Assembly: GCA_963969495.1 (NCBI GenBank)
Contig: OZ018320.1
Location: 72,646,245 to 72,710,244, forward strand
Reading direction: 5' to 3'
DNA from: Ceratothoa steindachneri
Taxonomy: Eukaryota; Arthropoda; Malacostraca; Isopoda; Cymothoidae
Length of the DNA stretch: 64,000 nucleotides
The notes below the pieces were generated by a model. That model worked only from the letters and a program-made list of their open reading frames with translations. It had not been told where the DNA came from and ran no database searches. The translations under genes and the position numbers were made by a program. Of the stretch, positions 10,600 through 21,060 are shown in pieces (within the stretch, counting starts at the first letter, position 1; every line of letters begins with the position of its first letter).

Positions 10600-11110
10600 T
10601 TGCCTAACTGGGAATCACACTCTAATCACTTACTACATGGAACCTTTTATGCATTGTAATGACCACACAGGAATTATTCCCCCTTATCAACAAGAATCCG
10701 ATCCAAATATCAGCAGAAATCAGAAAAGCTTATGGAAAGGCAGATTGGTAAAGATACAAAAGCACTCTGAAACTATATATCCCCAGATAACTGGAGGACG
10801 CAAATCTAGTAGAAAGTGACCAAGAACTTGATCGATTAACAAACCTCCAAAGAAAAGCAGATGAAAAAACGGTATATCGAACTCACTATTAAACAATTAT
10901 TCACTACAGATGGACCGAAGAAATGAAAATATTTCACCAAGAACTCAAAATGAAACAAGAAAGGGTGAGAACCCTTGACCATTCAAAATAGAATGGCCAA
11001 GATAAGAGGGTGTAAGCAAGAACTATCGGATAAGATCATGGAACAACACATGAAAAAACGGGATCAAGCAATCACAAAAGTATCAGGTTAAAACGAAAGG
11101 AATGCCGATT
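10600..11110 (+). pseudogene. LINE ORF2: end of endonuclease and linker, copy A
   Basis: The plus strand reads MHCNDHTGIIP, corresponding to the S-D-H active-site segment of the APE-type endonuclease (here N-D-H). Then come KAYGKADW, LEDANLVESDQELDRL and YRWTEEMKIFHQELK, matching the post-endonuclease linker of the LINE at 58.8-59.6 kb. The earlier endonuclease motifs present there (GDLNARC) are missing, so ORF1 is joined almost directly to the endonuclease end. Stops and frame changes are frequent. The right side stops at about 11,110, where a mariner relic begins. The protein would nick target DNA and prime reverse transcription in an active element. Confidence 0.65.
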
Positions 11111-11149
11111 TTCTAAAATAAAGTTTTAGATAGTTTTTATTTAAGTAAT

Positions 11150-12300
11150 TCCTCTTGTTATCGTTTAGAAATGCTATAATTATTAATTTATACCTTTTTC
11201 TTTCAAATTATAAAAATATTGTTCATAATCTTCTTCAGTATTAACCCTTATGTCCTCCCATCTAAAGATCACACTAGACATGTTTTACTTCATGAGGTTC
11301 ATAAAGATGTTGATGTCTATACAGATACAAACTCCATTTGGAGCACTTATTGGGATGATACAGTAAATGAAAGAAGTTGCACGAGGTGGCTTTTCCGTTT
11401 CCAAAGTGGGTATTTCAGTCTAAAAGACTGACCAAATGAAGGTTATCCAAAATAATTTGACTCCGAAAAGTTGGAAGTTGTTGTCAACATTAAATACTGT
11501 TACAACTTATAAGGACTTAGCAGATAAATTTAACGTAACCCATATGACTGCCCTACGCCAAGTGAAAAGTATTGGGAAGGTTCAAGTGATTACAAAATGG
11601 GTCCCGCACGAACTTTACACGCCGAATCTGCAACAGCATGTTACTTGCTGTGTCATTGCTTTCACGACACCATCAGACACCAATTTGGGGCAGACTTGTT
11701 ACTGGTGATAAGAAATGGATCATTTATCATAACGTTAAACGCCGCCGTTCCTGGATCAGTCAAGAAAGCAAAATTTCTCAACAACCGAGAGGATTTCATC
11801 CCAAAATATGTTGAGTGTGCGATAGGATATTGAAAGAATTGTCCATTACGAACTCTTAAACAACAACCAAAAACAAGCAATTAATGCTAATATCTACTGC
11901 AATCAACTTCGTCATATGAACGCCGCTTTGGACCAGAATGGGTGTCATTCTCTATTAAGATTATGCCCATCATCACACAGCTCGAATGATCAAAGATCTA
12001 TTGTAGAAGCTCAGTTGGGAAATATTGTCTTATTGTATCATATTCTCTTGACTTTGCTCGTCCTGATTACTACTTGTTTAGATGATTGCTGAACTATTTG
12101 GTAGGTCTTAAGTTGAGTCAAAAGAAGAGGTTGAAAACGAGTTGGATTTATATTTTGAATCAAAATCTGAAAAATTTTACAAGCGTGACATTTATAAGCT
12201 TGTTGACAGATGGAATGAGGTTCTAGAAAGCAATTGTATATAATTAAATATTTTCATAGTCATAAGTTTTTCATTTTTAATACTCGTATATACCCTAAAA
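11150..12300 (+). mobile_element. Mariner (irritans-like) relic
   Basis: The relic sits between two collinear parts of LINE copy A in the same orientation. The transposase is recognisable from end to end, but I could not define terminal inverted repeats or the TA duplication, so the boundaries are approximate. Confidence 0.65.
11219..12242 (+). pseudogene. Mariner transposase pseudogene
   Basis: The order follows a complete mariner transposase: HTRHVLLHEVHKDV and DDTVNERSCTRWLFRFQSG (first helix-turn-helix), FNVTHMTALRQVKSIGKVQ and KWVPHEL (second), then LVTGDKKWIIYHNVKRRRSW with the first catalytic Asp, DYAHHHTARMIKDLL with the second, LDFARPDYYLF with the third, and the tail FYKRDIYKLVDRWNEVLESN. 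At least four frameshifts or stops separate these. The residue spacing suits a DD34D mariner. The enzyme would cut and paste the element at TA sites. All three acidic positions seem to survive, but the frame is broken. Confidence 0.85.
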
Positions 12301-12309
12301 TTGGACATA

Positions 12310-12629
12310 ACATTCGCTCCAACCTGATAGATAACTAAGCCTCACTCAAAGAATTCTGAAGAAGGATTAAATGTATGAGAGGCTTCCCATTTAAGCTGAA
12401 AATAAAATTAAGACACGAACAAAAAATAATCATAACAGAAGAACAAGACGTTGTCGAGACCTCCCGAGACACCTGATGAATATTTTTAACATCAACGAAG
12501 AGGAAAATGACAATTTCGACATCGATTTCTGAGGACGTATTGTTGATTAAATAATCTAAAACCTGGAAACAACGCAACCTGCACACTAGGAAGGGGAAGA
12601 CAAATGCTTTAGGTGGTAATGAAGCAACT
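12310..12629 (+). pseudogene. LINE ORF2 linker before reverse transcriptase, copy A
   Basis: Between the mariner and the solo LTR, the plus strand reads RDTPDEYFNINEEENDNFDI and then GRIVD and NLETTQPAH. This corresponds in position and character to TPEDDAEFDREFEGQQIEDL in LINE copy E at 62 kb, just ahead of the fingers of the reverse transcriptase. The frame is cut by the solo LTR at 12,635 and resumes after 13,975. On its own this stretch would be hard to name; collinearity with the flanking LINE pieces is what supports the call. Confidence 0.5.
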
Positions 12630-12634
12630 ATTAC

Positions 12635-13970
12635 TGTCGTAGAATAGGCTCTCGACGATATACCATATATAACTATTCGTTGAGGAATTATTCTAATATT
12701 TCGAGTGCGTGGTAATCTGATTGACCGAGGTTAGTCCAAAAGGGGGAGGGGGGCCTGGAGAGGCTTATTTATCTTCAATATGCTTAAGAAGTGGAACGGG
12801 GCAAAAGGACAAATAATATGGCTATCATTAATAAAATAGTTTTATTAATTAAACTATCAACAACACACAAAAAAAATGTTTACATAAACGGAGAATGAAA
12901 AGGGTCGTGGGAATATCTGACTAATCCTAGGATTAAGATTTGGAGAGATTTAAAAAGGTAAACAAATAAAAATTAAAGGGGGGAAATGGTTCGCTAAACC
13001 ATTTAAAGCACAGGGTAGCGTTCTCAAAAGGTTAGATGATTGAAGGTAATGCTCAGCTTACGTAATTGCAAAGTTGTTGTGCAGAGGAAGACAATGCGAA
13101 GGAATCTTCGGTCCACTGGCGATTTCCAGCAGAAGGGTTCTTCGGGGGGTTGTCCTTAATGAAAGGGAAGGACTGTCTTCGAAGAGTGAGAGCGAAGTGG
13201 GGCTCGGAAGTACGAGCGATCTTTGTCACAACAAATCGGAGATGTTCTAGATGAACAATGGAGGTTATTGTTGAAACCAAGCGTTCTCTTGAAGAACGTT
13301 AAAAAGGGGTAAATTAAATTATCCTGACGCGATGTCTTGGGAACGAGAACCGTTTCTTGACGAACGGGCTTGAAGAACAATGGCTCTTCTAACGTTGTTC
13401 TCTTTCTGAACAACGGGGGGGAGGGGGGGTGAGAACCGTCTCTTGTCAAACGGGCTCATAGAACAATGGCTGTTCTAACGTTGTTCACTTTCTGAACAAC
13501 AGGGGGGGCCTTGTTGACTTGGCGTCTCGAAGGCACGAACCTTGGCACTCAAGGGATATTGTCCTCTTCTGGACAATAAGGGGGTTCTCGAAGTAGAGAG
13601 TTCCTAGGTGCACAAGGGAGACCGGATCGGCGTGATGCCTCGCAAAGATAATCGGGATCTGCTTCAATTTAGAAAAGCTATTGTATAAGTACCCGGAGCC
13701 ATCTCCATGGCGTAGGGGATAATTGAGCGGGGGACTTCGGGGGAATGCCCCGGTCGCGCCTGGGAAAATACCTTATCTGCCCATAAGCCTAACTCAATCT
13801 GGCGAGATCGACGTATGGAGGCGACACGGGGGAGTGAACCTCCTTGATTAAACATTTGCTATGGTGGGCGATAACGCGCTCTGCTTCCTCTCGCAGATGC
13901 ACGTGGGTAGCATGTGTTTCTAACATGTGATAGCGGCTGAATTTAAGCGGCCTCAGACCGTTCTATCACA
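12635..13970 (-). mobile_element. Solo LTR (1,336 bp) inside LINE copy A
   Basis: On the minus strand it starts TGTGATAGAACGG and ends CTACGACA. The host repeats ATTAC on both sides (12630-12634 and 13971-13975, plus strand), a 5-bp target duplication. The same family occurs in plus orientation at 42903-44363 with a different duplication. No internal region is present, so it is a solo LTR left after recombination. The LINE reading continues across it. It contains a tandem array (13338-13512) and an AT-rich end with an AATAAAA stretch. Confidence 0.9.
13338..13512 (-). repeat. Tandem ~79-bp units within the solo LTR (one dimer)
   Basis: Two units, each with GTTGTTC/GAACAAC inverted words, GAACA/TGTTC words, and a CCCGTT..CAAGA..CGGTTCTC end. 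In minus orientation the first has GTTTGACAAG and the second GTTCGTCAAG, the same A/B alternation as in the six-unit array at 43.4-43.9 kb. Confidence 0.85.
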
Positions 13971-13975
13971 ATTAC

Positions 13976-15500
13976 CACATAAGACTTAGAAAGCGCCCGG
14001 TCACTCAAGGCTCACACAAATTAAGTTTGTAAAACCCCCGGCAGTGTGATCCAGGGAATGAAGAATATATTTGAATCATGCCTGAATACAGCTTACTTAC
14101 TACCCAGACCAATTAAAGGTAGCAAAGATGATCATCCCGATACCCGTAATACCATCAGATACAAAATAAACTTTAAACCAACTTCACTTTTCGAATTAGT
14201 GGGGGGAGGGGAGGAAGTATTAAAAAAAAAATATTAAATAGAAGATTTATAGAACATCTTGAAGAAAACAAACTATATAACGCTCAATAGTGTTTTTCGA
14301 AAAAATTGAAATACAGAACTGGCAATATGCGCTATCACAGAAAAGATAGCAAAAGCAAAAAAGAAAGAATAATTATATATACATCGTATTCAACGACCTC
14401 TCAAAAGCCTTCGACAAAGTTTAGCAAAGATGGTTGAAATATAAAATCATGCAACTAGCCTTAAGTGAAACTTTAGAGAAGATCTTATGTGGTTATGTGA
14501 TTGAAAGGGACCCGTATTCCAACTAAGAAAAGTTATTCCAAGGGGGATGCTTAAGCCTTCGTTTCCACTCAATATATATGGCTGATATCCCACCACCGAG
14601 TAAGCCATCTAGTATTACTATACAGTAAGCGGATGATTTGACTAAATTGATGGAATGCAATTCAGACACGGAGCAATGCAAGCAAGAATGACGAAGCAAG
14701 AAATAAGAATAATAAATGAATATGAAAAACAAGGGAAGCTCTAAAAAACAAAAAAAATTAAGATAGTACTCTTAGGAAGACTATCAGATGTGGAAATCGA
14801 AGGAATGTTATACTCTTACTCAACCAAATGCCTAGTCTTAGGAATAAAAAATACTACCAACTGATACGAACACACGTCAAAGAAAGAGTACAAAAAGCAG
14901 TAGCCGGTTTCAAATTGTGTAGAGTTTTAAAGACCTAAGCAGAAATAAAAAAAAGAAACTGCACACTTCAATAGTATAGTCAGTACTGCTATATCCAGCC
15001 GCAGTAGTGTGTAGCATATATAAAAAAAATCCCAAGATAATGCCACAGAAGGTACAAAAAAAAAGCGGTGTACGTAGAAAAACATAAAAATATTCCACAG
15101 AAGAAAACTATAAGACATACATCGTAGTATCAAAATGTAAGAAGTAAAGAATATATTAGAGAAAAAAGCGCTCAATATGACAGAAAAAGATGTTCGAAAA
15201 ACTAAGAGAAAACATCATCAATCTAATTGAAGAAAACATGAGAAGACCGAACAAAAGATATCCAGGTTTCATGTACACAGTAGAAGAAGGAAACGAAGAA
15301 AACGAAGTTATACATAAAAAGCTGACTCAAAAAGTGAAATGATACAGAGAAAATAAAGGCTCTTTAAGGAACCAACAGAAATGATACAAAAATCACGACC
15401 TAACTAGTAGAGTAGGTTTCCAAACCCCAACCACAATGTAAGGCTATCGCACCCGAGTGTGAGATCAAATAGGCAAACAGAGTAATTAGAGCTGTCTGGA
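13976..15500 (+). pseudogene. LINE ORF2 reverse transcriptase remnant, copy A
   Basis: The reading resumes after the solo LTR with KAPGHSRLTQIKFV and an IQGMKNIFESCLNTAYLLP segment, which match the pre-polymerase region of the LINE at 62.2 kb. Then come LKVAKMIIPIPV, the template-binding part, and FNDLSKAFDKV (motif A, about 14,390-14,420). The A-D-D box follows at about 14,627-14,640 as a stop plus ADDLTKLMEC, so the tyrosine codon has become TAA. Several more stops follow. The C-terminal part extends to about 15,500. In an active element this enzyme would copy the LINE RNA at a nicked target. Confidence 0.82.
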
Positions 15501-16188
15501 ATGGAGACAGAACCAGCGACGAAAGATGTTTCACCTTAATTTAAAATTTGATAAAGGTCATCTTACCTTTAAGCAAACGGAGTCTCTGAGATTCCCGCGC
15601 AAGGGGGAACCCCCCCCCCCAATTAGGATACTGAGTGGAGAACTGCGGCCAATCACAGCCTGGACTCCAACCAATCACAGGTTCCGCTGGAAGCATTGGG
15701 TGGGCAGGCTCTGCCTCAGTAACTCAGGGAAGGCGGAGCTACAATTCACCTCCAGGATGCTCCTTGGTATAAATACGAAAGGATTAATCATTAATCAACA
15801 TTATAATCATTATTATAACTAGACTAACATTATAGACTCTTAATTCACCGCTCTTCGAATCTCCATTATTCTTGCTCTTACCATTATAACCCGATTTAGA
15901 ATATTCCGTTGCGCAAATTAAATCTTTACCGTAAGTGTAAACGTTTCAAAGTGGTATAAAAATACAAGTATTTAATTCCTTGCATAAAGGAGCCTTTTAC
16001 TTACAAACCTTGATTGGTTAATACCTCTCGGACCGTACGTCAAGAAACCTATAAGCAAACCACTTTAGCAAACCCTTATAGGATCGCCTTGCAATAAAAA
16101 AGGGCCTATTTACGCCAAACCTATCCTGGCGACCTATACAACCACCGGTTAAAAACAATTGACGAACCAGGTCTAGAATGGCGTGTAG
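15501..16188 (+). other. LTR-like or promoter-like block of unknown origin
   Basis: No coding frame. It has a poly-C run (15610-15620), a promoter-like segment (15655-15776) and AT-rich sequence downstream. It may be part of an LTR, but no repeat partner or primer site was found. Confidence 0.35.
15655..15776 (+). promoter_or_regulatory. Promoter-like segment with two CCAAT boxes and a TATA box
   Basis: CCAATCACAG occurs twice (about 15658 and 15671), followed about 95 bp later by TATAAATA (15768-15775). The spacing suits an RNA polymerase II promoter such as in an LTR. No downstream gene is recognisable. Confidence 0.4.
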
Positions 16189-16518
16189 CGCCCATTGCAA
16201 GGTTGATTAGGATCAACAATGAAGCCTCGCAAATGAGTGATATATAAATCCTATGAAGTATTTATTGACATGGGCACGCAAATAATCATGCACATGTAAA
16301 GTGCACTACATTGTATCAAAGAATAAGATAAATGCAGTATTTTTTTTTAAAGATAGACAAAAATGGATTGCAAGGTGAAATAGGTTCAACAATGAAGCCT
16401 CTCAAATGACTATCATGTGAATCCTATAAAGGCTTGAAACAGGCACGCCAAATAATTTTATACATTGCACTTCGACTGTGAACCAATTGAATATACCATG
16501 TATTGTTATCGTTACATA
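16189..16518 (+). repeat. Dispersed satellite, block A (two units)
   Basis: Units carry a core ATTGCAAGGT, then AGG-TCAACAATGAAGCCT and AATCCTAT(A)AA. Cores lie at about 16196 and 16369, 173 bp apart. Related units occur at 19.4-19.8 kb and 29.5-29.7 kb in the same orientation. Transposon insertion follows directly. Confidence 0.8.
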
Positions 16519-16520
16519 TA

Positions 16521-17426
16521 AAGGATCTTTCAACAAGGACGCTCGAGCTTTGTCAGACAATAGTGGCCATGTTGTTAAAGCGAAATCTGGCAACCTCACT
16601 GTGAACTGTTCAGTAGTACTTGGTAAGTCACGACGGAAGGTTATATCGTTGAACAGCGTGTGCAAATCATCAAATGTTATTATCAATATCAAAATCAGTG
16701 CTCCGTTCGACAAGGCCCATTTTTGGATGAATGGATTTGTGAACAAGCAAAATTGTCGGATTTGGGACGAAAACAATCCACATGAGATACACCAGCACCA
16801 ATTACATCCCCCAAAAGTCACTGTTTGTGCGGACTTTCGTCTAACGGAATCATCGGTCCGTACTTTTGTTAGAACGAAGATGGGATTGCTATAACCGTCA
16901 ACAGCGAGACCTACAGATCGATGATAAGAAACTTCTTGTGGCCTCAACTGGATTATATGCCTGATATAGATACTGACATGTGGTTCCAACAGGATGGCGC
17001 TACGTGCCACACTGCGCACGCCACGATAGACATTTTGCCCCAACGATTTCAAGGCAGGGTCAACTCGCGCGGCGGCGACGTCAACTGGCCACCGAGATCA
17101 TGCGATTTAACGCCATTAGACTACTTTCTTTGGAGCTACCTTAAATTGCAGGTCTATGCAAATAATTCGCAAACAGTTGATGTCCTCAAAGTCAACATAA
17201 CGAACACCATCCATAAAATTCAGCCAGATTTATGCGACAGTCATCGAAAATTGAGCCTCCCGAATACGTTCCGCCAAGCGAAGCCACGGCGGACATTTGA
17301 ACGACGTCATATTCTACACTTAATGCCATAAAATGTACTTTCAAATTTAAAATAAATTGAGTGCATATATCACACACAACTTGTTTTATTTACATTTAAA
17401 AATCGAGCAACCTTATTGAAAGACCC
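16521..17426 (+). mobile_element. Tc1/mariner element, D(41)D type, N-terminally deleted
   Basis: Terminal inverted repeats are AAGGATCTTTCAACAAGG at the left and GGGTCTTTCAATAAGG (reverse complement) at the right, flanked by TA at 16519-16520 and 17427-17428. The second and third catalytic aspartates of the encoded transposase are 41 residues apart, as in the DD41D (rosa-like) group. At 906 bp it lacks room for the N-terminal DNA-binding half. Confidence 0.82.
16700..17331 (+). pseudogene. D(41)D mariner transposase, C-terminal part
   Basis: The plus strand reads FDKAHFWMNGFVNKQNCRIW with the first catalytic region, then ENNPHEIHQHQLHPPKVTV. After a frameshift near 16,890 comes DMWFQQDGATCHTAHATIDI with the second Asp, and WPPRSCDLTPLDYFLWSYLK with the third. 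The third Asp is 41 residues after the second, hence the DD41D call. Helix-turn-helix domains are missing: sequence between the left inverted repeat and the first motif is not recognisable as transposase. The stop lies at 17,329-17,331. The protein would join the element to TA sites. It is dead because of the 5' deletion and frameshift. Confidence 0.82.
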
Positions 17427-17489
17427 TATAGTATTATCAGAGGGACTAGTTGAAGAGGTAGAGAGAACCCGAAATATTAAAAATATATA

Positions 17490-19278
17490 CAAGGTGTCCC
17501 AGAAAAAAGTTAACCGTACTTTGAATTAGTATAACTCAAAACCTATTAGAGATTTTTGTGTTCTGCAAAACAAAACAAATTTACCAACTACCTGTCGATT
17601 CTGGAAATTTCATTAAATTCCCTTTTACGATATTGATACACTAATGGGTTTAGTGGAGGCTATCAAAATTATGTTTGCGCAAGGAAGTAAAATAATGAAA
17701 CTTCGTTGTTTAAAATCAACAAATATATTTAAATCCATTTTTAGCAAAAACACCTCTTCATATGGGTAATACAAATTTATTTTTTACTTTTCTAAGCACC
17801 GTTTCCTTCTACATGTCCTCCATTCCTTTCCAAGCACAGTTGCGCCTTGGATCGCATTGATTGAACTTTTTTGATTAACTTGTGATTTTCCGTAAGTCTA
17901 TTGACTTCACGTGTGATACTATCTCTTAACTGGTTGATGATTTGTGGTGGAGTAAAATACACTTTATTCTTTAGATATCCCCATAAGAAATAATTGCACG
18001 GTGTTAAGTCAGGGGATCTTGGGGGCCATTTAATTGCATGATTTAGCACGACAATGCGGTTGTCAAACGCCTCTTTTAGTTTTGTTCTTACAGCAAGTTG
18101 TCTATGAGCTGGTGCGCCGTTCTGAATCCACCAAAGTCTATTAAATTAATTGCCGTAAATCTGGAGGAGTTCCGAAAAGATCTTTTCGTTGATCATGTTC
18201 ATGTAGGCAGCACCAATCAAGTTATTCTCGTAAAACAATGGGCCGACAAGATAGCCATTCCCGCATATTCCGATCCACAGAGACACTTTCTGCTGACAAA
18301 TAGGTGTGTCAAAGTTGAATGCGGCGGGGTGGTTCAGCGGCGCATATTGCTGAATGTTATGGCTATTTAACTTTCCATTCATGAAAAAGGCTGCCTCGTC
18401 ACCTATCACAATGTTTTCCAAGAAACAAGCAGGTGATTTATGGAGAAGCCATTCAACAAATTGTCTACGACGAGGAACATCAGTTTCAAGAAGCTGTTGT
18501 CTTGACTGCAACTTATGGGGATGCAATTTTAAGTCATGTTTAATAATTCGGTTAATTGATGACTTTGATAATTGTAACCCATTCTTTCTGACTGATACAT
18601 GTGGATTTTAAAGAAGTGAGATCTGAACATTTTCGATATTTTCTGTTGTTCTTGTGGTTCTCATACGACCCGAACGGCCTTTATTTAGATTTAAACATGT
18701 TCCTTCATGTTGGTATTTGCGAACATTTTTCAAAATTGTGGGCTTGCTTGGTGGGTACCTACCTGGAAAACGTTGTTCAAATGAATCTTGTACTTGTTTA
18801 ATACTGCCAGTCTTAATAAAGTTTGTGACTACAAATACGCGTTAATCTTTTGTTAACTGCATGATTAAAAAGGTTCTATGGAAGTAAACATTTACACAGA
18901 AACGTTTTGATTTGTTTAGTAAGCAATAATGACGAGACCATACCACAGCGTGGCTGAAAAATCACTGTAAAATGGCCTAGGCTTAGCTTGAAGAATCGCA
19001 CATTGACCTAGGATACCTACGTTTCTCTCGAAAGGGCACGGTGGCCTAGCCTTCTTAGGCTGTTTCATTATTTTACTTCCTTGCACAAACATATTTTTGA
19101 TAGCCTCCACTAAACCCATTAGTGTATCAAGATCCTAAAAGGAAATTTAATGGAATTTCCAGAATCCACAGCGAAATAGTTGTTAAATAAAACACTATTT
19201 GTAGGACCCAAAAATCTCCAATTGTTTTTGAATTATGCTAATTCAAAGTATGGTTAACTTTTTTTCTGGGACACCCGG
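17490..19278 (-). mobile_element. Tc1/mariner-type element with ~230-bp terminal inverted repeats
   Basis: The ends CAAGGTGTCCCAGAAAA (left) and CCGGGTGTCCCAGAAAA (right, reverse complement) start inverted repeats that can be followed for about 230 bp (17490-17720 and 19045-19278). TA flanks both sides (17488-17489, 19279-19280). The 1,789-bp length and full transposase mean the element is nearly complete. It lies 64 bp from the D(41)D element and, with it, interrupts the satellite array. Confidence 0.9.
17792..18861 (-). pseudogene. Transposase with both downstream catalytic Asp changed to Asn
   Basis: From the ATG at 18861 the minus strand reads MQLTKD, a stop, then VTNFIKTGSIKQVQ (helix-turn-helix), IIKHDLKLHPHKLQ (second DNA-binding part), VIGDEAAFFMNGKLN with the first Asp, WWIQNGAPAHRQLAVRTKLK where the second Asp should be, and SPDLTPCNYFLWGYLK where the third should be. 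Both positions read Asn (codons AAC and AAT), and their spacing is again 41 residues. Three stops are seen: codon 7, one near 18,608, and one after QIYGN near 18,146. The enzyme is therefore inactive twice over. Length, about 355 codons, is normal for the superfamily. Confidence 0.87.
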
Positions 19279-19394
19279 TATATGGATGTCAAAGCAATGT
19301 AAATGTGTAGCATTATAGATGAAACAAATTGTGTACCTCGAGTCGATGTATATTAGTTCTTCATAAATTACTCTGTGGCTCGAGGGGAAGCTTT

Positions 19395-19780
19395 GTAGCG
19401 ACGCCCGAATTGCAAGGTGAAGTAGGCTCAACGAGGAACCTCACAAATGAGACCCTGTTGAATCTATGAAATCTTGAAATGGGTCACACGTATTAATTAC
19501 TGAAATTATATGTCATGAGGTAGCAATGAACCAATATAGAATGAAGCGAAATACTTATATACATAATGTTAAATCACAGTTGTATATGTGTAGCGTGCCC
19601 TAATTGCAAGGTGAAGTAGGTTCAACGAGAAACATCACAAATGAGCAGCACCCTGTTGGACCTATGAAATCCTGAAATTGGGTACAAGTATTAATTACTG
19701 AAATAATATACCATGTAATAGTAATGGACCAAGGTAGAATAGACTGAAATGCTTATATCACAATTGTACATGTATTAAGA
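19395..19780 (+). repeat. Dispersed satellite, block B (two units)
   Basis: Two units of about 195 bp, with cores AATTGCAAGGTGAAGTAGG at about 19407 and 19602. Each continues with TCAACGAG-AAC-TCACAAATGAG, CCTGTTG, and TATTAATTACTGAAAT. Orientation equals block A. The two mariner-type elements lie between A and B. Confidence 0.85.
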
Positions 19781-20082
19781 AAAACATGAGTGTAAGAAAG
19801 GCAAGCGAATAGTTGGAGGTTCAGATGCGAACACATAAACATACACACGAGAGGAAACAGCTGTGAGACAAAAGGTCTCGATGCAAGATAACGAAAGCAG
19901 CTGGGCAAATTTAGGGTGGCATCTGATCTGACCAGTTAAAGTTGACGTGAACCTGCGAAAAGACAAAATCAACTGTCCTATCACCTTGCTATGGTTGGCA
20001 GCCTGGTTGGACCAACATGTGTCTACATTAAAACGCACATACCCTGACTCCATCCAGCAGCCTAAACGAAGTACAAACTTTT

Positions 20083-20419
20083 TAGACTACGTCAAAAGTC
20101 CTACGAAGAAAGACTTAAAGCACTCAACCTGCAATCACTTGAGACGAGGTTAAGAGAACTCATACAAGTCTTTAAGATCCTAAACAATTTTGATAAAGTA
20201 AAAATTGAAACCCTTTTCGAGTTGGACGATTCCTCAAGAACCCGAAGCCATGGATACAAACTTAAGAAACGAAGATTTGAAACAAATATAGCAAAGAACT
20301 TTTTCTCAAACAAGGTAGTTTCCTCGTGGAACGAGTTGCAGATCGTTGTTAAATCAACGAGCATAAACATCTTTAAGAACCGCTTAGACACACACTTTAA
20401 GTGCATCAGCGTGGTTTAA
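20083..20419 (+). pseudogene. CR1-like LINE ORF2 C-terminal tail
   Basis: The plus strand reads LRQKSYEERLKALNLQSLE, then RLRELIQVFKILNNFDKVK, DDSSRTRSHGYKLKKRRFET and NFFSNKVVSSWNELQ, ending at a TAA at 20,417-20,419. The same order (YEDRLRVLNM..., RTRGHHLKIKKQRC...) is found in the CR1-like LINE at 26.8-27.1 kb, on the other strand. This is the conserved tail after the reverse transcriptase. One frame is open across the 113 codons. Everything upstream is missing, as expected for a 5'-truncated LINE. The sequence 19,781-20,082 before it holds nothing I recognise. Confidence 0.78.
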
Positions 20420-20439
20420 AGGAGCTCGCCCAGAAGTGC

Positions 20440-20826
20440 ACCACACGGTCTTTGCTGGCTCTGACATCTTATAATCTTATACTTCTCCGCCCCGCGTCCA
20501 AATTAGGAGAAATGAAGTCACGCCCCCTTAATTGGAGGGAATATAAATAAACAAGGTTGAAACATACTCAAGACAGAAAAAAAGAATTATTCATTCTTCA
20601 TTATTAGTATGAGCCAGTCAGAAGGATAGCTTCATCCATAACATTAAGTAGGCCTGGAGAAGGAGGCCTTGTCACTGGTTATGGGATTCTACTCTCCCAA
20701 GGACGTTAACTCTATAACCGGTGACTCCTCGAAGGATGGAGAAGAAGCCTGGCGAAATTCCACATAAAAAAAATAGACTCAGCCACCTCAATCCTCGGTC
20801 GGGTCGCCACTTTAGCACCTATAAAC
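20440..20826 (+). repeat. Probable LTR upstream of a tRNA-Trp-type primer site
   Basis: The block has a TATA-like ATATAAATAAAC (about 20542), and ends immediately before TGGTGACCCC. Its left border is unclear and no second LTR was found. An ATG at 20873 could start a Gag, but the frame closes after about 38 codons. Confidence 0.45.
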
Positions 20827-20836
20827 TGGTGACCCC
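20827..20836 (+). other. Primer-binding site, tRNA-Trp type
   Basis: TGGTGACCCC is the complement of the 3' end of tRNA-Trp, used by some Ty3/gypsy elements (CsRn1 group). After ten bases the match ends. Confidence 0.45.
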
Positions 20837-21060
20837 TTCGACCGGACAGTGTAGGTAACATTAGGAAGAAATATGGACGCATCGGACCATCAACAAGCAG
20901 GTCAAGAAGAGACGAAGATCGTGAACGCCATCACCATCAAGCCACTCCATCATCATAGGCCTCCCTCCCTATTTCGAAGAAGTTGCAATTAGAATGGCAG
21001 ATGGGCGCATTTCTACACACCGGACTATTACTGGAAGCAACATTGGAACAAGAAGAAGAC

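Larger units (their letters stand above)
9789..15500 (+). mobile_element. Jockey-like LINE copy A, interrupted twice
   Basis: The plus strand carries collinear pieces of one non-LTR retrotransposon: ORF1 (9789-10550), the end of the ORF2 endonuclease and the following linker (10600-11110), more linker (12310-12629), then reverse transcriptase (13976-15500). The gaps are filled by a mariner relic and by a solo LTR with a 5-bp duplication. Similarity to the LINEs at 56.4-61.2 and 61.8-63.9 kb shows that the pieces belong together. Most of the catalytic endonuclease half is absent, a deletion independent of the two insertions. Confidence 0.82.

Noticed and set aside
15655..15776. Promoter of a host gene
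   Set aside because: CCAAT and TATA boxes are well placed, but no coding exon or splice site follows; an LTR origin is more likely.
16402..17052. 216-codon open frame on the minus strand
   Set aside because: It is antisense to the D(41)D transposase, which has the recognised catalytic motifs. It shows no motif of its own.
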